A DNA stretch of 36,253 bases, taken from positions 1-36,253 of the IMG/VR virus record IMGVR_UViG_3300045411_000391; one strand, 5' to 3'. Shown here piece by piece: positions 1 through 7,066 of the stretch. Position 1 is the first letter of the stretch; the number at the start of each line of letters is the position of its first letter. Source of the DNA: a virus. A program made the translations under genes and the position numbers. The notes beneath the pieces are model-generated. The model ran no database searches, was not told where the DNA came from, and saw only the letters and a list, made by a program, of their open reading frames with translations.

Positions 1-53
1 ACGCGGCTCCCGAGGACCTGCAGCATCTGTTCCGCGGTCTCAGCGAGCAGCAT
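1..53 (-). CDS. partial CDS, gene downstream of terminase (portal N-terminus?)
   Basis: Only the first 17 or so codons are present, starting MLLAETAEQMLQVLGS and running off the left edge. The ATG at 53-51 is preceded by GGAGG with an 8-base spacer, and it lies 12 bases after the terminase large subunit stop. In most tailed phages the portal follows terminase, and a matching C-terminal fragment of an unidentified gene ends at the right edge of the window upstream of the protease. I therefore infer a portal protein, but the residues visible are too few to show it. Confidence 0.5.
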   Translation of the reverse strand, partial: MLLAETAEQMLQVLGSR

Positions 54-65
54 GTCAGTCGCCTC

Positions 66-1445
66 CTACGCTGCCCTCGCGCCGCGCCAGCCGCGGACCA
101 CCGCCCAGCACGCCATGGCCAACGCGTCCGCCCGGTCCGGCGAGGGCAGGCCGGTGCGCCGGGTGTAGTCTTCCTTTCGCTCCAGTCGCAGCCGACCGTT
201 CGGCAGCGTCTCGTAGTCTCGCGTGGTCAGCTGGAGCGTGAGCTCCGGGTCCTCCTCTTCTATCGCCAGCACCCCGCCCTCCAGCTGCTCCCGCACCGCC
301 CACCACGCCTCCGTCGCCGCGTTCGCGTAGCGCTCCGTCGCGTCCGCCCGCCCGCCGTTGTGGAACGGTAGCACCGGGCAGCCGCGCGACGCGAGCACGT
401 CCGTCACCCCGCCGCCCACCCCGTCGTCGTCCACGACCACCATGTCCGTCGGGTCTCGCCGCCACTCCTCCTCGACGCGGTCCGCCGTCTCGACCACGCT
501 CGCCTTCTCCCACGTGACCAGGCCGAGGATCGCCTGACCGTGCTGCCTGACCATCGCGGTCTGGTTGTCGCCGTACCGCGCCACGTCCACCGCCAGCGCC
601 GTGGGCCAGGTCGTCGTCGCCCTCACCGCCAGGGCCCCGCGTACCATGTCCCTCGTCACGATGCACCGCGCCCCGCCGACGGGGAACAGGCCGCGCACGC
701 GCGAGGATATCGCGTCCGGCCTGGACGCGTAGTCTCGCTCGAACGCCTCCACCCACTCCCTCGTCACGGCGCCCGGAATCAGCTCCCGTCCCGTCCTGAC
801 GTTGGGGTGGTCGTGGCACGACACCCTCATCGTGGTCACCCCGCCGCGCTCCAGGTCCTGGAAGAAGTGACCGTACGGTACGATCGGGTTGCCGAGCGAC
901 AGGACCTGCGCCTGCCGGTTCACCATGCACGCGTCTATCGCCTCCCATATCGACTCCGGCAGCGCGTTCGCCTCGTCCACGATGAACAGTATCCGCGGCG
1001 CGTGGATGCCCTGGAACCTGCCCGGCTCGCGGGTGCTGAATCCGACGGCGTAGTGCCCCGCGTGGCACTCCAGCCTGGTGGTCAGGCACTCGCCCTGCTG
1101 GCGGAACCGCTCGCTCGACGTCCACAGACGACGTACCTCCCGCCAGAGCTGGTCGCGCACCTGCCTGAACGTCGGCGCGGTCGTGATGACCGTGTACGGG
1201 GGATCGGCGCAGCCCATCGCCCAGCACACTAGCATCGCCGCGTCCAGCGTCTTCCCGATGCCGTGGCCGGTGTACACGCTCACCCGTCGGTCGCCCCGGG
1301 CCACCGCGTCCATGATCGCCCGCTGCGCTCGCCACGGCCTGACGCCGAGCACGTCCCTCGCCATGCGGGTGGGCGACATCGACCAGAGCGGCCGCTCCGT
1401 CGCCGCGCGACCGACCGCGTCCGCGACTAGCTCCCAGAGGCGCAT
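66..1445 (-). CDS. terL: terminase large subunit (DNA packaging ATPase/nuclease)
   Basis: This is the 459-residue motor that cuts phage DNA and pumps it into the prohead. The ATPase domain has a Walker A loop GHGIGKT (residues 60-66) and Walker B ILFIVDEA (152-159, D157/E158). The C-terminal RNase H-like nuclease has candidate metal-binding acids in ALAVDVARYGD (D287), VVVDDDG (339-341) and SPDRADAL (D440). Length is normal for the family. It overlaps the preceding small-subunit gene by 19 bases, with GGAGG 10 bases upstream of the ATG. The fold assignment rests on motif order and spacing and is firm. Confidence 0.95.
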   Translation of the reverse strand: MRLWELVADAVGRAATERPLWSMSPTRMARDVLGVRPWRAQRAIMDAVARGDRRVSVYTGHGIGKTLDAAMLVCWAMGCADPPYTVITTAPTFRQVRDQLWREVRRLWTSSERFRQQGECLTTRLECHAGHYAVGFSTREPGRFQGIHAPRILFIVDEANALPESIWEAIDACMVNRQAQVLSLGNPIVPYGHFFQDLERGGVTTMRVSCHDHPNVRTGRELIPGAVTREWVEAFERDYASRPDAISSRVRGLFPVGGARCIVTRDMVRGALAVRATTTWPTALAVDVARYGDNQTAMVRQHGQAILGLVTWEKASVVETADRVEEEWRRDPTDMVVVDDDGVGGGVTDVLASRGCPVLPFHNGGRADATERYANAATEAWWAVREQLEGGVLAIEEEDPELTLQLTTRDYETLPNGRLRLERKEDYTRRTGLPSPDRADALAMACWAVVRGWRGARAA

Positions 1446-1987
1446 TCACCAAGTGCCTCCCTGTGCGGCAGACACGCCACGCCGCCGGGCCACTTCGTCT
1501 CTCGCATGTCCCTGGACACGGCCTCGAGCACGTCGGACCCGACGTACTTCGTGAGCACGCGCAGGATGTTCGACACGACGAGCGCGACCTGCTCCGGCGT
1601 TATCGACCGCCGCTGCTGCTGCTCGTCCACGGCGCGGGCAACGTCCCGAACGTCGGCCACCAACCTCGCCGCCTCGCGGCAGCAGGCCATCTCCAGCAGC
1701 GGCTTCTCCGACAGCGCCTGCATCAGCTCCAGCGTCCTGCCCAGCAGCGTCCTGGCCAGGCGCAGCTCCTCCGTGAGGTCCGTCTCCCCGTCCATCGACT
1801 CCATGGCGCTCGCCAACGTCCGCCCAAGGTACCGCGAGTACCGTCCGGTCAGGACAACGGCGCCGCCGCCGTGCCAGGCGCACCTGTCCTTGCCCGGCAG
1901 CGCGGACCACTCGCACTGCCTGCCGGTCTTGTGCGCCGTGGCGACGCATCGCCTCGACTGGTCGCCGTTCTTCTTCCATCGCGGCAC
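1427..1987 (-). CDS. terS: probable terminase small subunit
   Basis: This 186-residue protein is encoded directly upstream of, and overlapping, the terminase large subunit, which is the usual place of the DNA-recognition subunit. The N-terminus has a small Cys/His-rich segment (C14, C25, C36 and the sequence CAWHGGG) of the kind seen at the start of many phage small terminase or HGG-motif proteins. A mostly helical region follows (about residues 70-150), compatible with ring oligomerisation. It starts at a GTG immediately after the TGA of the 77-residue gene, implying translational coupling. Function is inferred from position and the HGGG segment. Confidence 0.7.
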   Translation of the reverse strand: MPRWKKNGDQSRRCVATAHKTGRQCEWSALPGKDRCAWHGGGAVVLTGRYSRYLGRTLASAMESMDGETDLTEELRLARTLLGRTLELMQALSEKPLLEMACCREAARLVADVRDVARAVDEQQQRRSITPEQVALVVSNILRVLTKYVGSDVLEAVSRDMRETKWPGGVACLPHREALGECASGS

Positions 1988-2221
1988 TCACGCCTCCATG
2001 AGGTATATCGTCGCACCAGCGGTCGCGTTGGCGTAGATGGTCTGCCCGGGGCTGCGGTCCAGGACGAACGGCGTGTTCACCGGCACCGGGAACCCGGCGC
2101 CCGCGGCCGCGTGCCGCAGCGTCACCTCGTGGGTCTTGCACAGGACGACCAGCTTCATCATCCGCACGATGGTGATGGCCTGGTCGGTATCGTCGGCGAT
2201 CAGCGCGGTCAGCACCCTCAT
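1988..2221 (-). CDS. small conserved-looking protein, unknown
   Basis: This 77-residue reading frame starts with an ATG that overlaps the stop of the 474-residue gene as ATGA, and it ends directly before the GTG of the small terminase gene. No domain is recognised. The C-terminal half (FPVPVNTPFVLDRSPGQT and on) looks like a short beta-rich structural segment, like small capsid- or fibre-associated proteins. Perfect junctions on both sides support it as a gene. A much longer open frame covering this stretch is a shadow of the upstream gene, and only the final 77 codons are likely real. Confidence 0.7.
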   Translation of the reverse strand: MRVLTALIADDTDQAITIVRMMKLVVLCKTHEVTLRHAAAGAGFPVPVNTPFVLDRSPGQTIYANATAGATIYLMEA

Positions 2222-3642
2222 GACGTCACTCCCGCGGGCAGCAGCACCCGCCTGTCGCGTACCATCGGCCGCACCCGCGTGGACGCGCACCACGCCACGC
2301 CGGCCGCAGGCGTCTTCTGGTGGAGCAGGTTCTCGACGTACACCTTGTCGAACCCGACGAACGTTCTGGCGCGCGGGGAGCACCCGTGACTCTCGAACCG
2401 CAGGACCAGCGGTGCCCCGTCCACCTCGACGTCCACCACCGGCGACTTCACCGTGGCGGCGGCGTCGGTCGGGTACCGCGTCTCGCTGCCGGGCTCCCGC
2501 ACGTAGTGCCTGATCAGGCTGAGCCCCTGCGCCACGTTCGCGGTCCCGGCTATCATCCCGCCGTACAACGTGCTCGCGCCCACGACGCCCGCCCCGAACA
2601 CGACGACCAGCGACGACTCGATGCCGTACGCCGTGATCGAGTGCACATACTGCATCGTGGTAGCGGTCCCGGTGATGGTCCCATCCTGCACGACGACGAT
2701 CTCGTCCCCCTGCCACACCGTGCCGCGGAGCAGGCCGGCGACCGTCATGTCGCCGATCAGCACCCCGTCCACGTACAGCAGCGGGTTGCTGACCAGCGCG
2801 TACGGCGTCGAGTCCCCTCCACCGTAGTGCGGCCACCCGAGCGAGGACCACTTCGCCCCGGCCCCGTGGTCGGTCTGGATGATCGGCTCCCACGTGTTGC
2901 CGATGGCCATGCGCCACGCCTGCCCGGAACGCTGCGCGTTGGGCACGTGGAGGGAGTACTGGTTCGCGACCGCCGCCTGCGAGTCCGACACTCGTTCCAT
3001 CAGGGTGCACCCGTCCACGAGACCGCCGGTCGCCGAGCGCGGGTCGGCCAGCGTCCCCGACGCCCAGCTGCGCACGGCGAGCACGGCGAGCACCTTGCCG
3101 CCGTTGCCGGTCCCCGTGATGGTGAGCTCGCGGGCCGACGCCGATACGCCCACGTCGTAGCTCCTCGAGTCGATCTTCGAGACGACGGGCGCGTACGCCA
3201 GCGTCTCGAGCGGCGCCCCGTCGAGCGCGATCACCACAGACGGCTTCACGTTCGTCGGGACCAGCAGCGTCACGTGCACCACGTCGTGCCCCGCGGGCAC
3301 GGAGTAGGAGAGGGCGCACGGGTCGCTCGCGGAGTAGGCCGCTCGGTGCCCGGAGAAGTTCCCCGACCAGGCCTCGTTGTAGACGGCCCACGCCCCCGAC
3401 ACGACGGTCAGCCGACCGTTCGAGTACGTGGCCACCCGCCCGAGGCGAGGGTACCCGACGCTCGCGGCGCCGACGGCGAGCACCTTGTACGACAGGCACG
3501 CCGCGAGGTCCGCGTTATTGAAGTAAGGCTGCGCCAGGTTCAGCTGCAGCCACGGCCCGAGCACGTCGCTCGTCCCGGGGATGAGCACGTCGTACCCGCG
3601 CCACTGGTCGAACCTACGGAATATCGCGGGCTGGGGGGCCAT
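2218..3642 (-). CDS. putative structural/adhesin protein, 474 aa
   Basis: The protein is rich in Gly, Ser, Thr, Val and aromatics with predicted beta character, typical of tail-fibre, receptor-binding or capsid-surface proteins. Features are an N-terminal segment RFDQWRGYDVLIPGTSDV, several hydrophobic beta-like stretches and no transmembrane helix or signal peptide. It sits away from the main tail cluster, just upstream of the terminase genes. The ATG at 3642 lies inside the end of the preceding gene (29-base overlap). No family was recognised. A virion surface role is inference from composition only. Confidence 0.75.
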   Translation of the reverse strand: MAPQPAIFRRFDQWRGYDVLIPGTSDVLGPWLQLNLAQPYFNNADLAACLSYKVLAVGAASVGYPRLGRVATYSNGRLTVVSGAWAVYNEAWSGNFSGHRAAYSASDPCALSYSVPAGHDVVHVTLLVPTNVKPSVVIALDGAPLETLAYAPVVSKIDSRSYDVGVSASARELTITGTGNGGKVLAVLAVRSWASGTLADPRSATGGLVDGCTLMERVSDSQAAVANQYSLHVPNAQRSGQAWRMAIGNTWEPIIQTDHGAGAKWSSLGWPHYGGGDSTPYALVSNPLLYVDGVLIGDMTVAGLLRGTVWQGDEIVVVQDGTITGTATTMQYVHSITAYGIESSLVVVFGAGVVGASTLYGGMIAGTANVAQGLSLIRHYVREPGSETRYPTDAAATVKSPVVDVEVDGAPLVLRFESHGCSPRARTFVGFDKVYVENLLHQKTPAAGVAWCASTRVRPMVRDRRVLLPAGVTS

Positions 3643-3931
3643 ACGCTAGCTCTCGTTCCACGTCGTGCTGGTTCATGCCGGCGTACTCGTACGCCAGCCG
3701 CTCGAGGTCTCGCAGGCCCGGCCACGCGGGCCGGCCCAGGCGACCGTGCAACCAGCGGGCGAACAGCTCCGGCTGCGGGGCACCCGGGCCAGGTCGGCTG
3801 GTCGTGGGCCGAACCGATCCTGGCTCCGGGCGTCCGGTCGCGCCATCACAACGTCCACTATACCCTTCACCCGCGGGACTGTCCACCATAACTTCGCTTT
3901 TGGGAACCTTACGGTTGCCTCGCGAGGGCAT
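3614..3931 (-). CDS. small protein of unknown function
   Basis: This 105-residue protein has a Pro/Gly/Arg-rich first half and a more ordered C-terminal half (PGLRDLERLAYEYAGMNQHD). The start at 3931 is chosen because AAGGAG lies 8 bases upstream. It overlaps the end of the HTH gene by 23 bases and the next gene by 29. A good promoter-like sequence lies inside its first 25 codons (3857-3885), so the coding value of the N-terminal part is less certain than that of the C-terminal part. No family recognised. Confidence 0.6.
   Translation of the reverse strand: MPSRGNRKVPKSEVMVDSPAGEGYSGRCDGATGRPEPGSVRPTTSRPGPGAPQPELFARWLHGRLGRPAWPGLRDLERLAYEYAGMNQHDVERELAYGPPARDIP
3857..3885 (-). promoter_or_regulatory. 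putative sigma70-type promoter for the adhesin-terminase genes
   Basis: On the minus strand TGGACA (3885-3880) is followed after exactly 17 bases by TATAGT (3862-3857), a 5/6 plus 5/6 match to the consensus. Transcription would start near 3850 and serve the 474-residue gene, the 77-residue gene and terminase. It lies inside the 5' part of an annotated reading frame. That is allowed but lowers certainty. It follows the regulator genes, which fits a late-gene switch (inference). Confidence 0.45.
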
Positions 3932-4172
3932 TGATGATTCTCCTTCGCATGGCCGTGGTGACGATGACACCGCCACCCTCCATCCTCGACACGTACGTGT
4001 GCGACACGCCGGCCAGCCCGGCCAGCTCCCGCTGCGACAGGCCCCTCGCCACGCGAGCGCGCGCCAGGCCGCGACCGTCTACGCTCCAGCGCCGAGTCGC
4101 GACATGAAACAGCTCCTGCAGACGCCCGAGCTCAGGACCCACTGCCTCGACTTCGTCCTCGTCTCGCCGCAT
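3909..4172 (-). CDS. helix-turn-helix transcriptional regulator (XRE/Cro-like)
   Basis: This 87-residue protein has a C-terminal helix-turn-helix, ARVARGLSQRELAGLAGVSH followed by TYVSRMEGG, which is the classic Cro/C1-type recognition helix region. It should bind an operator as a dimer and control phage transcription. A GTG is also available at 4181, but GGAGGTG sits 6 bases before the ATG at 4172, so that start is used. Its first 31 codons overlap the zinc-ribbon gene in another frame by 94 bases. Candidate targets are the promoters at 3857-3885 and 10064-10092, or the palindrome at 10037-10054 (inference). Confidence 0.85.
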   Translation of the reverse strand: MRRDEDEVEAVGPELGRLQELFHVATRRWSVDGRGLARARVARGLSQRELAGLAGVSHTYVSRMEGGGVIVTTAMRRRIINALARQP

Positions 4173-4282
4173 GCTGGGCACCTCCGGTCGGGGAACACGC
4201 GGTCCAGCTCCGCCTCGCGCGCGCGGCGCGCCGCGTCCCGGTAGTACTCGCGCCTGTACCGCCTGTCCGTGAACTTCGACAT
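4079..4282 (-). CDS. small zinc-ribbon protein
   Basis: This 67-residue basic protein has a four-cysteine zinc-binding arrangement, CPACGE and CRSC, spaced by about 18 residues, preceded by an Arg-rich helical segment (MSKFTDRRYRREYYRDAARR). Such small proteins are common in phage genomes as nucleic-acid-binding or regulatory factors. The ATG at 4282 has only a weak GAGCG-type binding site. The zinc ribbon itself is encoded in the region shared with the HTH gene (94-base overlap). Both reading frames look protein-like, so I keep both. Confidence 0.65.
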   Translation of the reverse strand: MSKFTDRRYRREYYRDAARRAREAELDRVFPDRRCPACGETRTKSRQWVLSSGVCRSCFMSRLGAGA

Positions 4283-4306
4283 CGTTCGCTCGCCGTCGCC
4301 GAGTGC

Positions 4307-4509
4307 GCCTCGGCTGGTACTTTTGCCAGTCGTCCCCGACCGGGTCGCTAGGTCCGGGCCGAGGAAAGGTAGGGGTAGCTCCATATACTAACTAACTAAC
4401 TAACTCTGGGCGTAAACTGTTGGAGATACTGGTACTCCTACCCCAACCTTTGTCGCCCCGAACCCGGTCGTCGTCGCCCCGGCCGACTGGCAAAAGTACC
4501 AGCCGAGGC
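4307..4509. repeat. large inverted repeat with tetranucleotide-repeat loop
   Basis: A perfect 26-base arm at 4307-4332 recurs as its reverse complement at 4484-4509. Similarity continues inward imperfectly: 4365-4378 pairs with 4438-4451 at 13 of 14 positions, and there are shared CGACCGGGT-like blocks between. It also continues outward in a CGCCGAG block. The central part (4388-4403) is four copies of CTAA, read as TTAG on the minus strand. The right arm encodes the last part of the VRR-NUC protein, and the left arm lies in the leader of the zinc-ribbon gene. It could be a transcript hairpin, a replication origin or a remnant of an inverted insertion. Confidence 0.85.
4388..4403. repeat. (CTAA)4 microsatellite, stops in all six frames
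   Basis: Four tandem CTAA units give TAA in all three plus frames and TAG in all three minus frames, directly downstream of the VRR-NUC stop and upstream of the zinc-ribbon gene. This AT-rich spot in a very GC-rich genome lies in the loop of the inverted repeat. It would block translational read-through into the loop, and it is easily melted. Confidence 0.85.
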
Positions 4510-4851
4510 ACTCTCGGCGTAGTCCACGACCGTGTCGATGATCTGGTCGGGCGGCACGCCTTCCCGCACGACGTTCCCGAAGTCCATGTCGCACGTCGTG
4601 CCGTCGGGCGAGTACCTCGCCACGACCACCACCTGGCCGCGTTCGCGGAGCCGCCGGATCATCTCCGCCTGCAGCGGTCTCACGCGCCCGCGCGGGCCCT
4701 TCGCCTCCACCCAGAACGTCGCCGCTCGGTGAACGATCAGCCGGTCCGGCAGGCCTGCCATCGACATCTCCGTGCCCACCATCGGCACGCACACAGCGCC
4801 CTGCCTCGCCATCACCTCGCAGTACCGCCTGGTCAGCCTGGACTCGGTCAT
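4438..4851 (-). CDS. VRR-NUC family nuclease
   Basis: This is a 137-residue PD-(D/E)xK nuclease of the VRR-NUC type, common in phages as a stand-alone structure-specific endonuclease for recombination or replication forks. Visible motifs are an N-terminal acidic residue (E3), GLPDRLI (D36), WVEAKGP (E49, K51) and a following Q at LQAEMI. The start overlaps the stop of the glycosyltransferase gene as ATGA. The last ~24 residues (from about ASAGTF) are encoded by the right arm of the inverted repeat and look low-complexity, so the original C-terminus may have been replaced. Confidence 0.88.
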   Translation of the reverse strand: MTESRLTRRYCEVMARQGAVCVPMVGTEMSMAGLPDRLIVHRAATFWVEAKGPRGRVRPLQAEMIRRLRERGQVVVVARYSPDGTTCDMDFGNVVREGVPPDQIIDTVVDYAESASAGTFASRPGRRRPGSGRQRLG

Positions 4852-6017
4852 GCTAGCGCGTAGCCTCCATACCGCCCCGTGTCCACCGGTCGCCCCGCCA
4901 GCAGGTCGTCCACCAGCGAGTGCAGCGCTGAGAAGTCCGGCCTGCACGCGGCCAGGACCAGCTCCGCCGCGCCCTCCGCCTCCGCCCTTTCGAGGGCCGC
5001 GGCCACCCCGACGCCGTCGCCGTACCTGCAGCACGCGGGCAGGTGGTCGCCCGGGTAGCTGGCGTGCACGAGCGGCTGCGACCCGACCATCGCGTACCAC
5101 AGCGGCTTCGGGCTCTCGTGCCACGACTGCTGCGGGAGGCAGAAGCCCGCCGACCCGCGGGCCACGTACGCCAGCACCTCCTCCATCGTCGCCAGCTGCC
5201 CCGGCCAGTCCATCTCACCGACGCGCGGGTAGTCCTCCCAGCCGCCGCCGCACGCCCCGACCAAGCCTGGCCACTCGTCCAGGGCCGCGTCGATGGTCTC
5301 GGCCCACCACCGCTCGCGCCGGGCGCGCCCGGTCAGGCCGCTCATGGTCGGGTGGTAGAGCTGCGCGGCGGCGATGACGAGCGGCTCGCCGGACGCCGGC
5401 GGTGCCGCGACGGGCAGCGAGCACGGCCAGTACGTGCTAGCGCGCACGCTCCGGCAGCGCAGGGCGCGGCCCTGCACCTCCTGCGCCCACGACCGGTCCT
5501 CGTTCGCCAGCACCGCGGCGGGGCGGACCCGGGGCCACGCCGTGACCATCTCGCCCTCGCTGGGCAGGCACTTGGGGTCGTTCAGCAGCACGATCCTCGG
5601 CAGGTCCAGCGAGTGGCACGCCCGGAGCGCGGGCGTCGTGTACCGGAGGCCGCTCTGCCGCGGCGCGGCGCCAGCCTCGTTGTGCGGCCAGGCCCACGAG
5701 TCGCGCGAGCCCGAGTTCACGATGATGCCGACGGGGTCCCGCCGGCGCAGCTCGGCCTCGGGCCCGGCGAGGAGCTCCTCCATGTGCCCGGCGGTCTCGA
5801 ACTCCCGGGCTACCGTGCCGGTCACCTCCACGAGGTCCTCGCCCTCGGGCGGTCGCTCGCCCGGCATGACGCGCCCGTACCACGTAACGTGGACGTCGCC
5901 CCGCGCTCGCAGCTCGCGGGCGGCGGCCAGCAGCTCGAGGTAGATGCCCGACGGGGTCCTGCCGGACGATCCCCACCTGAGCGGGCTCCCGGTCCTCGAC
6001 AGCACGATGGTCCTCAC
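4848..6017 (-). CDS. glycosyltransferase-like protein (GT-B type, possible DNA-modifying)
   Basis: This 389-residue protein has an N-terminal Rossmann-like start (TVRTIVLSRTG, then GIYLELLAAARELRARGDVH) and a C-terminal segment CLPQQSWHESPKPLWYAMVG. That segment resembles the donor-binding Glu motif of GT-B glycosyltransferases, where a glutamate-containing stretch precedes 'K.xEAMA.G.P'. The GTG start overlaps the upstream stop as GTGA. Its size matches T4 alpha- and beta-glucosyltransferases (about 350-400 residues), but sequence identity was not tested. With the dCMP-type TS-family enzyme at 13438-14403, a role in glycosylating modified cytosine is attractive. Modifying a host surface glycan is the alternative. 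Confidence 0.55.
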   Translation of the reverse strand: MRTIVLSRTGSPLRWGSSGRTPSGIYLELLAAARELRARGDVHVTWYGRVMPGERPPEGEDLVEVTGTVAREFETAGHMEELLAGPEAELRRRDPVGIIVNSGSRDSWAWPHNEAGAAPRQSGLRYTTPALRACHSLDLPRIVLLNDPKCLPSEGEMVTAWPRVRPAAVLANEDRSWAQEVQGRALRCRSVRASTYWPCSLPVAAPPASGEPLVIAAAQLYHPTMSGLTGRARRERWWAETIDAALDEWPGLVGACGGGWEDYPRVGEMDWPGQLATMEEVLAYVARGSAGFCLPQQSWHESPKPLWYAMVGSQPLVHASYPGDHLPACCRYGDGVGVAAALERAEAEGAAELVLAACRPDFSALHSLVDDLLAGRPVDTGRYGGYALA

Positions 6018-6241
6018 GGTGACACCATCGCGAGCAGCTCCCGCTCCTCGAGGTCTACCATCACCGCGGTCCACCGTCGCTGCAGGAGCAGGCCGACGGG
6101 TCTGCCCCGCCACGATTCCACGTACACGTCGTCCTCCAGCAGCACGGTCGTCGGGTCAACCTCGTGGCCCGTCCTCGCCGCTATGGCCCGCGCCACGAGG
6201 GACCTCGCCGCGTCGTCCCCCTTGAACGTTGCTCGTGCCAT
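6014..6241 (-). CDS. small protein, unknown
   Basis: This 75-residue protein has a helical N-terminus and a beta-like C-terminal part (VGLLLQRRWTAVMVDLEE). Its ATG follows AGGAG by 7 bases, and its stop overlaps the glycosyltransferase GTG. No family recognised. It is co-translated with the glycosyltransferase, so it may serve the same pathway (inference). Confidence 0.75.
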   Translation of the reverse strand: MARATFKGDDAARSLVARAIAARTGHEVDPTTVLLEDDVYVESWRGRPVGLLLQRRWTAVMVDLEERELLAMVSP

Positions 6242-6251
6242 CGCTCGTCTC

Positions 6252-6428
6252 CTACGGTCGGGATTGTAGCAGGTCGCTCAGCGCGTCCCACACGCGCCGC
6301 AGTCGCTGCGCGGTCGCCGGGAGCGAGGCGTCGATCTCGTCGCCCACGGCGCGCTTGATTCGCTCCAGGTCCCGTCGTCGCACGATCACCACGTCCAGTC
6401 GCTCGACCTCGATGCGCTCGTCGTTCAT
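6252..6428 (-). CDS. small acidic protein, unknown
   Basis: This 58-residue protein is rich in charged residues (MNDERIEVERLDVVIVRRRD) and looks mostly helical. The start overlaps the stop of the lipoprotein gene as ATGA. The open frame extends further upstream, but the overlap and composition favour the short form. No function can be assigned. Confidence 0.7.
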   Translation of the reverse strand: MNDERIEVERLDVVIVRRRDLERIKRAVGDEIDASLPATAQRLRRVWDALSDLLQSRP

Positions 6429-7066
6429 GGCCTCACCTCTCGCTGCCACACCGCCACGTCCCCCATGTCTAGGATGAACCATGCTCGGTACCGCACGTTC
6501 ATGGCCTCGACCGCCGACGCGTCGCAGCCCACGGGGATCGGCACGTCCAGCAGGCGCGTCCCTTGGCGCGCGTCCCACACGGTCCACGCCGTGCCGTCTC
6601 CGTTGCCGTCACCATCGGGCCAGCGGGGCGGCGGCGGCCCCAGGGCCGCGCGGGCGACGGGCGGTCGGTTCGTCAGCAGCGCGACGAAGGGCTGCACGTC
6701 CTTCAGGTCCGGGTACATCCCGTCGCAGTCGATGTCCCCGTTCCGGGGGTTGCAGCCGGGGTGCGCGGCCAGCCACGCGGTGAGGTTCGACAGGTACGCG
6801 ACGAACGGGTTGATGTCGCGGAAGTCCACCGTGCCGTCGCAGTCGAGGTCACCGCGTCTGCTCGGCCGCTCGTCGGACCACACTTCTACCCGACCGTCGG
6901 CGTACAGCCGGGCCGTAACGAGCCCGTGACGAACGATGCGCGGGTCGGCGGGCGCGGCGGCGCGCCGCAAGGCTGCACCCTTGGGCGCGGTCGCCGGCCC
7001 GCTCGCGCGCGGCTGGCAGCCGCAGACGAGGACGATCAGCGTCGATACCACGATGCGCGGCGTCAC
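6425..7066 (-). CDS. lipoprotein with two dockerin-type calcium-binding repeats
   Basis: This 213-residue protein has a short signal peptide (TPRIVVSTLIVLVCGC) with Cys17 as the likely lipidated residue. A linker is followed by two EF-hand-like dockerin repeats, GDLDCDGTVDFRDINPFV (about 72-89) and GDIDCDGMYPDLKDVQPFV (about 110-128), then an Asp-rich DGDGNGDG segment. The repeat style is a hallmark of planctomycete secreted proteins, where it is typical of Ca-binding stability or docking modules. The GTG start has GGAGG 8 bases upstream and a GTGA overlap. In a phage it may act at the host surface (superinfection exclusion, lysis, anchoring). This is inference. Confidence 0.85.
   Translation of the reverse strand: MTPRIVVSTLIVLVCGCQPRASGPATAPKGAALRRAAAPADPRIVRHGLVTARLYADGRVEVWSDERPSRRGDLDCDGTVDFRDINPFVAYLSNLTAWLAAHPGCNPRNGDIDCDGMYPDLKDVQPFVALLTNRPPVARAALGPPPPRWPDGDGNGDGTAWTVWDARQGTRLLDVPIPVGCDASAVEAMNVRYRAWFILDMGDVAVWQREVRP

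Noticed and set aside
1988-3499. A 503-codon open minus-strand frame
   Set aside because: Most of it is an Arg-rich shadow of the 474-residue gene in another frame. Only its final 77 codons, with a proper ATGA junction, look like a gene.
2320-3891. A 523-codon plus-strand frame
   Set aside because: Antisense shadow with His/Arg/Val-biased composition and no start signal or domain.
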